DNA of 64,000 nucleotides, from NCBI RefSeq assembly GCF_003667575.1, contig NZ_RCUY01000001.1, positions 248,001-312,000 on the forward strand, given 5' to 3'. Below, in pieces: positions 25,204 through 32,217 of the stretch. The stretch comes from Mycetocola lacteus (GTDB taxonomy: Bacteria; Actinomycetota; Actinomycetes; Actinomycetales; Microbacteriaceae). The notes beneath the pieces are model-generated. The model did no database searches and was not told the DNA's origin. It saw nothing but the letters and a program-made list of their open reading frames with translations. Both the position numbers and the translations under genes were made by a program. Positions within the stretch are counted from its first letter, which is position 1; each line of letters starts with the position of its first letter.

Positions 25204-25271
25204 AGCACTCATGATAGCGATCGCGCGTGCCCACTCGTTGCGGGTTCTGCCCGGCCACTGGTGTCGGCGGC

Positions 25272-25784
25272 TCAGGTCGTGGTGGGCGATTGTTGGGCAA
25301 GCCAGCTCTCGATGTGGTGACGCAGCTCGGAGGCATCCACCGAGGATTCCGGCTCTCGGCTAATGAGCCGCCACGTGGGTTCCTGATTGAGCAGGTGGGC
25401 CGTTTCTTCTAGCCAGACGGCCGCCGCCGGGGCGAGATCGTCGGTACGCAGGGTACTTTTCAGGGCAACTTTGAACACCCGGAACCGCTGGATCGAAACC
25501 GAACCCGGTTTGGCGGGAGCGGCCAGGATCCTTGCGGCAATCGACTCGGCTTCCGCCTCGCTCACCCACCCCAGCCGGCGTGCCTCATCGAGGCCGCCGG
25601 CGTCGAGGTTGTAGAGCAGAGCCAGTTCGTAGAGTTCTTCGGGCGTCGGGGCGATTCGATCATCGTTTTCGGAGCGGAGGCGTCGTTTGCGGCGTGCGAC
25701 CCGGATCATCGGGATCAGCCCGACCAACACCACCACAACCAGGGCGGAGATCAGACCACCCACCGCGTTAATCACGTCGATCAT
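25272..25784 (-). CDS. HLX paralogue 5: one-TM helical protein
   Basis: 170 residues. TM helix near residues 8-26 (GGLISALVVVVLVGLIPM), basic linker, then IAPTPEELYELALLYNLD, LGWVSEAEAESIAARI, the core FRVFKVALKSTLRTDD, LLNQEPTW and LRHHIESWL. ATG 25784 follows the stop of the PHL gene at 25786 by a single base, with GGGAGAA inside that gene: tight coupling. Closest to the copy at 20633. Function unknown. Confidence 0.65.
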   Translation of the reverse strand: MIDVINAVGGLISALVVVVLVGLIPMIRVARRKRRLRSENDDRIAPTPEELYELALLYNLDAGGLDEARRLGWVSEAEAESIAARILAAPAKPGSVSIQRFRVFKVALKSTLRTDDLAPAAAVWLEETAHLLNQEPTWRLISREPESSVDASELRHHIESWLAQQSPTTT

Positions 25785-25785
25785 G

Positions 25786-27177
25786 CTATTTCTCCCACGG
25801 CCCCTCGAGCCAGCGCACGTCGTACTGATAGGCACCCAGATCGGCGCGGGGTCCCTCACAGTTGCGCAGTACCCGATCCGCGGCCGCGAGGGCAGATTCG
25901 GTGTCGGTGCTCAGCGTGAAATCGGCGGGCACGATAGCCAGGGAATACTCGGCTCGGGAATTCAACATCAGGCGCAGGGCGAGGAGGCCCGGTTGTGTCC
26001 GCCGACGACGAAGTCGTTGCTGATCGGTCCCGGTTCCGCGGACCATGCTCACAATCCGATCGGGATCGGTGATCACCTTCTCCGGTGTCCCCTCGCCCGG
26101 GGTGCCCGGCACCACCTCGTGGTGGTTGGGGATCAGCGCAATCCGCAACCCAAATGTCTCAAGACACCGGTTCAGCGATTCCAAAGCTGGCTCCTCGCGC
26201 AACAGCGTGCGCACCCGCCAGCTCGATTGCTCGGTGGCGGCAGCCTCCCCCGCCCAGATCGCGATCCCGGCCGCCAGCGATCCGGTGTGCACGGTCATCG
26301 GCACCGGTGATTTCGGCACCGGGAGGAACGTTCGAGAAAGCCGAAGATGCGGGAAGAACACGGCCAGCGGAAGTTCATACTGGGTGTTCTCCCATGCCCC
26401 GCCGTAGACATCAAACCGATACCCAAGCAGGGCACCCGTACCACGCTCGGGAATCCAGTCGACCGTTTGCTCCCGCAGTAGGGTCTGTTCCTGAGCCAGG
26501 AACTTTTCCCGGTCGATGTTCCCAAATTTCCGGGCGAGCGAGGAACGCTTCCGCGGCGATCGAATGACCCAGCGCGTGCTGGGATGCTCGGATAGCCGCG
26601 TATCGGAGCGAATCAGCGGTCCCGCCACCAGGGCGAATTCCGGGGCCACGTTGCCGCCCACTCGGCCGATATCCACGCGCGTCTCACGGGTGAGTCCCAG
26701 ACGTTCTCGCAGTGTCAGTGCCAGGTGCAGCGCATTGGCACCCCGAGCGCCCAGCGCTGCCGAATGGATGACCCGTTCACCGTCATCAAGCACCAGGGTG
26801 ACCCAGCAAAACAGGTCCCACATTCTGAACGCGCGATAGGGCCTGGCCGCCCGGGACAGATACACGTCGGTGATGCGCTCGCGCGGGATGCGTCGAAACC
26901 GGAACGGACCAATCAGTACCAGCGTGTGCGGCCCCAGATACGCGCCGGTTCCCAGCAGCACGACCAGGAGTAGGACCAGCACGGCGGCAAGCAACATTCC
27001 CCCCGGCTCCCAGCGGTCCGGTATCTGCCAGAAAATAATCGCCGCGATCGCAAACACCACCACCGGAATCCATCCCCACCGGGCGGCGTCTCCGCCGTGG
27101 CGCAGCCGAGTGGTGCCCCACTGCGGCGCGCTCCGAGGAACCCGATTCGGGCTCGCGGTCCGGGTGGCTTCGTGCAT
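25786..27177 (-). CDS. PHL paralogue 5, long form with C-terminal domain
   Basis: 463 residues. N-terminal module: two TM helices (near residues 33-55 and 62-84), LGTGAYLGPHTLVLIG and FRFRRIPRERITDVYL, then a strand-rich stretch. A further 300 cytosolic residues include ALESLNRCLETFGLRIALIP and a C-terminal part (QPGLLALRLMLNSRAEYSLAIVP) that matches the 441-residue neighbour (LGLLALFSALSG, VSLVIVPLG). ATG 27177 is the first good start after the neighbour's stop; the frame is open further upstream. Leads a PHL-HLX pair. Function unknown. Confidence 0.6.
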   Translation of the reverse strand: MHEATRTASPNRVPRSAPQWGTTRLRHGGDAARWGWIPVVVFAIAAIIFWQIPDRWEPGGMLLAAVLVLLLVVLLGTGAYLGPHTLVLIGPFRFRRIPRERITDVYLSRAARPYRAFRMWDLFCWVTLVLDDGERVIHSAALGARGANALHLALTLRERLGLTRETRVDIGRVGGNVAPEFALVAGPLIRSDTRLSEHPSTRWVIRSPRKRSSLARKFGNIDREKFLAQEQTLLREQTVDWIPERGTGALLGYRFDVYGGAWENTQYELPLAVFFPHLRLSRTFLPVPKSPVPMTVHTGSLAAGIAIWAGEAAATEQSSWRVRTLLREEPALESLNRCLETFGLRIALIPNHHEVVPGTPGEGTPEKVITDPDRIVSMVRGTGTDQQRLRRRRTQPGLLALRLMLNSRAEYSLAIVPADFTLSTDTESALAAADRVLRNCEGPRADLGAYQYDVRWLEGPWEK

Positions 27178-27257
27178 GTCATGTCCAATGGATTCGGGGA
27201 TAACGGTGATCGTATCGGGTATCGGGACGGCGGACGAGGCAACTCGCCCGTCCGGTT

Positions 27258-28583
27258 TTACCAGATGGATCTGACGGTTTCGATTCGCACCAGGGCGCAG
27301 ACGATCCGCAGCGGAAGGTCGGGTCCCGAGCCGAGAGCCCGCAGGCGCACCCCGGAGGACGAAATCCCGAGAGGCACAATCACGAGGCTCACGCCCACGT
27401 CCCCGCTCAGCGCGGAGAACAGTGCCAAAAGCCCCAGATTCTCGGGCCGGGTCCGGCGCAGCCGCCGACTGAGTAACGTCCACCACCCGTACTCTCGCGC
27501 CAGTTTTTTCAGGGTGAGCATCGTCTCGCGGGTGAGATAGTTCTCGTCCAGGAGGGTGACGTCTTCGCGGCCCAGGTGTAGGGATCCGTCCGGCAGCATG
27601 CGCGTAGACCGGGTCAACGCGAGGGCAAGTCCTCGTTCCTGGAGCACTCCGGACACCCGCCGAATCGACGGCTCCCGGAAGAGAAGCATGCGCGCGGAGA
27701 CCCGGTGCCTGATGCGCAGCAGTCCGAGGCTTTGATAGAGCGCCAGCACGCTACCTCGATGTGGCAGAACCCCGGCGGCAACCGTCTCCATCCGTGGCAG
27801 CAAGGCCGGCTCCACCCCGAGTCCGCGCTCATCTGCCCGGCGCCGCCTCGTGAGTTCGGTCCAGGTGCGATGGTTCGGATCAAACTCGGTGACGATTTCC
27901 CGAGCCAGGGCATCGGCACGTGTGTCGCTCAGGTCGGTAAACTTCTCGCCGAGCTCCTCATCCGGGTTCAGCTGACGGACGGTTAGCGAGTCCCGTTCGG
28001 GGCTCACCCGGTTCCAGCTCGCGCCCGGATTTCCGACGGTCAGGACCGCTCGAACCGGGCTTCCATAACGAGACTCGCCACCGTAGCGCATCGAGACCCG
28101 GAGCGGATCGGCCTCGGATCGCCACAGGTTCGTGCACACCAGCGCCACCCGAGCCACCGCACGCTGACTGGCCCGAGGGCGCACATCGAAACGAACATTT
28201 CGCCGACCGGGTCCGCAGTCGAGCACAATCCGGTCGATCCACCACGAGCCGTGAACTATCCAGGTCACATTCGTCCTGAGTACCAAGATCTCCGTCACCT
28301 CGGCGGTCCGAACCGCGCGTACCACGGGCAGATTCACCACCACGATGTGGTGGCGACCTACATAGGTGCCTGCGGTCAAGATATACAGCAGGCCGCAGGA
28401 CACGAACACAACCACACCGATCTCGACGGCGCGCGAGAATTGAGAGGTCAGAATACCCCCGGCCCCGCACCCCGCAAAGAACAGAAACAACGTCACCAGG
28501 TCACCGCGCGCGGCGGCACCGGTTCCGGCCAGCTTTCGCACCTGCGTCACTCTCAGGAAACACGCTTCCGGCATCGTACTCAC
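27258..28583 (-). CDS. PHL paralogue 6, long form with C-terminal domain
   Basis: 441 residues. Two TM helices (near residues 28-46 and 52-72), then LTAGTYVGRHHIVVVN and VVRAVRTAEVTEILVL; a 290-residue C-terminal region follows, sharing its last part with the gene at 25786. GTG 28583 has TATGTT six bases upstream and no ribosome-binding site: probable leaderless mRNA and start of a transcription unit running toward 25 kb. Function unknown; tandem duplicate of the next gene. Confidence 0.6.
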   Translation of the reverse strand: MSTMPEACFLRVTQVRKLAGTGAAARGDLVTLFLFFAGCGAGGILTSQFSRAVEIGVVVFVSCGLLYILTAGTYVGRHHIVVVNLPVVRAVRTAEVTEILVLRTNVTWIVHGSWWIDRIVLDCGPGRRNVRFDVRPRASQRAVARVALVCTNLWRSEADPLRVSMRYGGESRYGSPVRAVLTVGNPGASWNRVSPERDSLTVRQLNPDEELGEKFTDLSDTRADALAREIVTEFDPNHRTWTELTRRRRADERGLGVEPALLPRMETVAAGVLPHRGSVLALYQSLGLLRIRHRVSARMLLFREPSIRRVSGVLQERGLALALTRSTRMLPDGSLHLGREDVTLLDENYLTRETMLTLKKLAREYGWWTLLSRRLRRTRPENLGLLALFSALSGDVGVSLVIVPLGISSSGVRLRALGSGPDLPLRIVCALVRIETVRSIW

Positions 28584-28589
28584 AGGCTA

Positions 28590-28595
28590 AACATA
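28590..28595 (-). promoter_or_regulatory. putative -10 element, leaderless PHL gene
   Basis: TATGTT on the minus strand, six bases before GTG 28583. Confidence 0.4.
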
Positions 28596-28602
28596 GCGGG
28601 TT

Positions 28603-28800
28603 TTATTCATTCGTCGCGGGCAACGTCGACACGAGCACCCGTTCGCCGAGCCACGCCAGAAAATCCGTCCGAAGCCGGTCAAGACCCAGTGCCGCTGGAC
28701 GATGCAGCCCCACCCTCACCGAACGCGACGGTGCCGTGCTCGGCGCTCACCATCCGCCACCGTGGGCGAGCCAGGTCGACTGGGGAATCCACCGAGACTC
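28603..28800 (-). pseudogene. frameshifted coding remnant
   Basis: Two different frames read as plausible protein one after the other: DSPVDLARPRWRMVSAEHG and, after a shift, LDRLRTDFLAWLGERVLV ending at a stop at 28603. Neither matches the frame of the PHL gene that overlaps its upstream half. It looks like the 3' end of a decayed gene; identity unknown. Confidence 0.3.
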
Positions 28801-29210
28801 TGCAAAATTTCGGGGCCGCGAACTCGCCGGAAAACCGGTGAGTTGAATCTCCGCGTCCGCCCGTTAGTGTCAACAATCACCAGCGTTCGCGGAAAAAACC
28901 CGAGCACCCATTCATCCGTGGAGATAAACAGCAGCGGCTCGTAGCTCTTATGGCTAATCTCTGCAATCGACTCCTTGCTCAGGCGAGTAACGCGAAAGAT
29001 ACCCACCACCAGGATTTCTGTCGCCGAAACGTAGAGCCCCGTAAAGATAATGATCGCCAGGCACCAGACCCCCGTTCCCATCAGCAGGATGAGCCCCCAC
29101 AGCGGCGGGACGTTCCCGGTGGAAATCGGCATCAACGAGGCGAGCGGGATAATCCCCACACAGATTGCCATCACCCGCGAAAAGGTGGCGGAGTGCGCGA
29201 CTCGACGCAT
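28716..29210 (-). CDS. PHL paralogue 7
   Basis: 164 residues, the sister of the PHL gene at 31684: N-terminus MRRVAHSATFSRVMAI against MKRVRHSAGFSRVLAL, and FTGLYVSATEILVVG against FTGVYVSATHLLVVG. Two TM helices precede this. The last 30 residues (after ILQSLGG) are unlike any paralogue and may be an out-of-frame tail caused by a frameshift. GAGGAG precedes ATG 29210. It lies downstream of a copy of the htpX terminator, exactly as its sister does. Confidence 0.65.
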   Translation of the reverse strand: MRRVAHSATFSRVMAICVGIIPLASLMPISTGNVPPLWGLILLMGTGVWCLAIIIFTGLYVSATEILVVGIFRVTRLSKESIAEISHKSYEPLLFISTDEWVLGFFPRTLVIVDTNGRTRRFNSPVFRRVRGPEILQSLGGFPSRPGSPTVADGERRARHRRVR

Positions 29211-29296
29211 GGGATTCTCCTCAATTCTCTAAAGTGACCTTTGATGATCCCACACTGCGCGGATGAACGTATAGATCCACGCCAGAAGCACAAAAA

Positions 29297-29330
29297 GCGA
29301 TGACCCGGAGAAAAATCTCCGGGTCATCGC
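29297..29330 (-). terminator. terminator, copy related to that of htpX
   Basis: GCGATGACCCGGAG pairs with CTCCGGGTCATCGC, followed on the minus strand by TTTTT. The hairpins at 31556 and 32172 share the GCGATG ... CATCGC ends. Confidence 0.85.
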
Positions 29331-29350
29331 CGTACCATACAGCCGCGTGT

Positions 29351-29479
29351 TTAGAACTGCACGCCCACCTTCTGAAGGCGGGCAATCCGATCGTTGATCG
29401 GCAGGCTCGACCGAAAGCGCGTAGACACGCTGTCGCCCCTGAACGGGTTGGAAATCCAAGGTGCACCATCAAGGGTATT
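29351..29479 (-). pseudogene. duplicated 3' end of htpX
   Basis: The last residues read WISNPFRGDSV ... INDRIARLQKVGVQF, against WISNPLKSGGA ... IPDRIARLQKMGGEF at the end of the intact htpX (32218). The DNA match continues to the stop codon. No protease domain is present, so this is only a relic of a duplication or recombination event. Confidence 0.75.
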
Positions 29480-29570
29480 ACCGCTGAATCGAACGTCCAT
29501 AAACGTCGAGCTTGACCAACGAACTAGCCAAGAGATCGAGACTTTACCAGTTAGGTACGTAATCCGTTTT

Positions 29571-29960
29571 CTAATCATCAGAGCCAGAACTTCGATGTTT
29601 TGTTCGCCATTTCTTGGATATCCACAACCAAAATTTTCCAAATTTGACGGGCTTTCGCGATATTAACGTGGGCCACCCGATCTCTCTCCGCAAGTGCTCG
29701 ATTAGAGCATCATTTGGTTCTATCCATTCGACGTTCCAGTCTTCAATATAGGAAAAGAAATCTGATTCTCGATCCAGATACATATCTCCAGGAACATCCG
29801 CATGGGGAGAGGGATGAACTACTAATGTGTAGTGTCCGCGAATCGTCTCAGGGTAGGCGTAGACATACCGTCCAGAATAGGGGCCCCTGCGTATTAGGCC
29901 ATACCGTCCTTGCTCCCCCCAAAACGCTGAATTCTGATAGCTAAATTGAGAATTTGTCAA
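29571..29960 (-). CDS. candidate immunity protein of the adjacent Rhs toxin
   Basis: 129 residues, not recognised. Aromatic-rich and acidic in the middle (SDFFSYIEDWNVEWIEPND), with a basic tail. Start: TTG 29960, preceded by AAGGTGG and overlapping the toxin stop in the sequence TTGA, a classic coupling; a GTG at 29969 is also possible. Small soluble gene, AT-richer than the backbone, immediately after an Rhs C-terminal module: this is where polymorphic toxin immunity genes sit. Role inferred from position only. Confidence 0.55.
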   Translation of the reverse strand: MTNSQFSYQNSAFWGEQGRYGLIRRGPYSGRYVYAYPETIRGHYTLVVHPSPHADVPGDMYLDRESDFFSYIEDWNVEWIEPNDALIEHLRREIGWPTLISRKPVKFGKFWLWISKKWRTKHRSSGSDD

Positions 29961-30730
29961 CGACGCCACCTTGGCTTAACGATATTGATGTGGAAGCTAT
30001 CGTAGTCTGGTCGTCCTTTAACACTGGTTCCCTTAATCCCGACAGTGATGTTCACGCTTACGACGTAACTACCTTTGGCCATCGGAGACCTGTAGCCAAC
30101 CCTTCCATTTGGATCCAACGCGCACCATTTTCGCCTTAGTAGCCACAGCAGCTCGTTGCCAGGATTTTGTGACGATTCGGCCTGCGATCGCAGTTGTTAA
30201 TCGGCTTGCACTCGCTTCTGTCACCAGTACAGTTTTTGACACTGCTTGGACGAATGTGTTGGCAGTCTGAACTAGTTTTCCTACCTTAGTGGCATTAAAA
30301 GCCTTAACCGCAATTGCCGCTCCGCGCGCTAAAAGCGCGACTTTTCCAAGTACGCCGACCATTTGGAAACCGGGAACAAACATCGCGACCGTAGAAACGA
30401 CACCCAACGTATCCCAAATCGACTGTTCACCAGTCAAGTCAAACTTATTAATCGGATCATTCGGATACACATAATCGTTATCCGCACCACCCTCGACCGG
30501 GTCCACCGAGAGGAATCGACCCAGCGCCGGGACGTACTGACGTGCGCCCATCTCCACGGTCTCGATCGAGCTCGCGTGCTTGGTCAGCTTCTGGTTTCTT
30601 CCCACCCAGCCATAGTCCGCGTTACCAGGCAGGTTATCCGGCAGCGCGGCAGCTGCGGCAATCGTGCCCGGAACACCGGTCACCGTGGATGCCACCAGAC
30701 GAACGGCGTCATGTCCGAAGTTGGAAAGTT
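29957..30730 (-). pseudogene. Rhs C-terminal toxin module, 5'-truncated and frameshifted
   Basis: The first part encodes the end of an Rhs core: [35 protein letters not shown] and [16 protein letters not shown], the boundary before variable toxins. No upstream YD repeats, signal or secretion domain exist. The frame stops at 30069, but from 30196 a second frame encodes a convincing end: [35 protein letters not shown] and RPDYDSFHINIVKPRWRR, stopping in the TTGA that starts the immunity gene. The gene therefore has a one-base frameshift (natural or sequencing) between 30196 and 30069. It is an orphan toxin module, silent as it stands. Toxin activity unknown. Confidence 0.75.
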
Positions 30731-30762
30731 ACCAAACCACGCGCAAGCGTGATCTCACAAGG

Positions 30763-31188
30763 CTATGGTTGCCCATCCGATGATTCTTTCGAAATAATTT
30801 CACCAAAAAATCCTCCCGTACGATCTCGCACCCTCCATGGTCTGACCGATTGGAGTGAGACCAGACTTGATCCGCCCACGATTCGAGAAGCATAGCCAGG
30901 TGAGAAAAAGAAAAGAACGCTACATACACCAACCTGCCCCAGGTCTTTGATGACGCTCCACGCCTCGGCGATGATGTCATCAGATATTGCATAATCGTAG
31001 CTGTTCCAATGAAAACGCCAACTTGCATAAATTGCCAGGTGATCCCGCATCGACAACACTTCTATCCAGAATTCAGAATTATTAGCCGCACGCAGCAAGA
31101 TTCGGTCCTCTGCACGCTCTATTTTGACCGTTTCACCCCATGAGATTTCGGCCAACCGAGTGATTCGCTCAAGGCCTTCATCTGACAT
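30763..31188 (-). CDS. candidate second immunity protein
   Basis: 141 residues from ATG 31188, which has a very strong ribosome-binding site (GGGAGGAGG). It contains ERITRLAEISWGETVKIE, FWIEVLSMRDHLAIYASWRF and a hydrophobic stretch (VCSVLFFFSPG). The frame continues without a stop from an upstream toxin-like segment. AT-richer than the backbone. Position after a toxin-like relic suggests immunity; function unproven. Confidence 0.5.
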   Translation of the reverse strand: MSDEGLERITRLAEISWGETVKIERAEDRILLRAANNSEFWIEVLSMRDHLAIYASWRFHWNSYDYAISDDIIAEAWSVIKDLGQVGVCSVLFFFSPGYASRIVGGSSLVSLQSVRPWRVRDRTGGFFGEIISKESSDGQP

Positions 31189-31548
31189 AATTCCTCCTCC
31201 CATCAAACTCATTATTGGGCGATTATTTATTTTGGGAGTCGATGTTATGTTGCGACCTCTTACAAGATGAAAATGCCCAGCATTCCTTCGGTGGGTCAAC
31301 TGCGGAATCTGGATTCTGAAGGAACGGTAGTACTGCCCATACTTATCTGCGGCTGTGGTAGACCATCCTATTCTCGGACGCTTGTTGATATTCAGGAGGC
31401 CTGCTCTCGTCCCCATCGCGGAGTTTCCAAATAGTTTACTGTCAACGCCAAACAGCCACGTCGATTCGAGGCGAGTACCCTCGAGCCTAAGCGCTACGCC
31501 CCCAACACCTGCTAGCAGCCCTCCCATTGATTGCAGGGGCTCAGGCAC
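31189..31548 (-). pseudogene. toxin-like relic fused in frame to the next gene
   Basis: About 120 residues: LWGIAIFVPEPLQSMGG-like hydrophobic start, FGVDSKLFGNSAMGTRAG and RPRIGWSTTAADK, then YRSFRIQIPQL. The RIGW-type segment resembles C-terminal Rhs toxin ends as I remember them, but no Rhs core precedes it. There is no stop before the ATG at 31188, which is abnormal for a toxin followed by immunity. Probably a decayed orphan toxin module. Confidence 0.4.
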
Positions 31549-31555
31549 AAAAATG

Positions 31556-31588
31556 GCGATGCCCCAGAGAAAAACTCAGAGCCATCGC
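31556..31588 (-). terminator. imperfect terminator, related copy
   Basis: GCGATG ... CATCGC outer stem with a mismatched inner part and a T-rich loop; resembles the hairpins at 29297 and 32172. It lies downstream of the PHL gene at 31684. Confidence 0.45.
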
Positions 31589-31683
31589 CGCAATCCGTCA
31601 CACGCCGCACGGAACCGATTCGGTCAACGCAGAGCGAAACGTCCAATCATAAGGCCGATAAGTGCCCCGACTCGGCAGGTTCC

Positions 31684-32118
31684 CTATCCCCGCTCAATCT
31701 GCTCCAACACCTCCGACGCACGTCGGGAAAAGAACACCGGCGCAGTAAATGTTTGCCGCCGCCCCGACCGGTGAATCACCGTGAGCGTGCGCGGCCAGGA
31801 CCGAGGCATTCTCCCCGGGTAGGTACGCACCATGTCCGGGTCATAACGCGAGGTGGAAATCTCGGACAGCTCCGCACGGGCCAGCCGGGTTACACGCACC
31901 AGTCCCACGACCAGGAGGTGTGTGGCAGATACATACACTCCGGTAAACAGGAGGATCGCCATCACCCAGAGCGCAAGCACACCGACTATCACCCAGACAA
32001 TCGCGTTCAGCGCGGCCCCTGCAACAGCCTGAAGCCAGAAAAACAGGAGCGCCGGCATCGCCGCCAGCACGAGTGCGAGCACCCGCGAAAAACCGGCCGA
32101 GTGCCGTACGCGTTTCAT
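31684..32118 (-). CDS. PHL paralogue 8
   Basis: 144 residues, probably the least altered member: MKRVRHSAGFSRVLAL, two TM helices (near residues 11-32 and 37-58), FTGVYVSATHLLVVG, LVRVTRLARAELSEI and strands ending FFSRRASEVLEQI. AAGGA precedes ATG 32118; an upstream start at 32202 crosses the htpX terminator and was rejected. It follows htpX. Function unknown; by analogy with bacterial PH-like membrane proteins it may bind the membrane surface or a partner protein. Confidence 0.7.
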   Translation of the reverse strand: MKRVRHSAGFSRVLALVLAAMPALLFFWLQAVAGAALNAIVWVIVGVLALWVMAILLFTGVYVSATHLLVVGLVRVTRLARAELSEISTSRYDPDMVRTYPGRMPRSWPRTLTVIHRSGRRQTFTAPVFFSRRASEVLEQIERG

Positions 32119-32130
32119 GCAGTCATCCTT

Positions 32131-32156
32131 GCATAGATGCGCAGCTGCATAGTTGC
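32131..32156. repeat. short direct repeat upstream of PHL 8
   Basis: GCATAGATGC and GCATAGTTGC, 16 bases apart start to start, between the htpX terminator and the PHL gene. Possible operator. Confidence 0.3.
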
Positions 32157-32171
32157 ACAGCTCCACAACGA

Positions 32172-32205
32172 GCGATGTCCCCGAGCTTGTGCTCGGGGAC
32201 ATCGC
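32172..32205 (-). terminator. htpX terminator
   Basis: 15-bp perfect stem GCGATGTCCCCGAGC / GCTCGGGGACATCGC with a TTGT loop, 12 bases after the htpX stop. Confidence 0.75.
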
Positions 32206-32217
32206 CGGAGAAGAGGA

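Noticed and set aside
29480-29641. Upstream part of the frame ending in the htpX-like tail
   Set aside because: Only the last 40 or so codons resemble HtpX; the rest overlaps the candidate immunity gene in another frame and looks non-coding.
16439-32118. Idea that the island is a prophage or a known defence system
   Set aside because: No phage structural, lysis or replication genes and no nuclease, helicase, TIR, NLR or reverse transcriptase motifs are visible.
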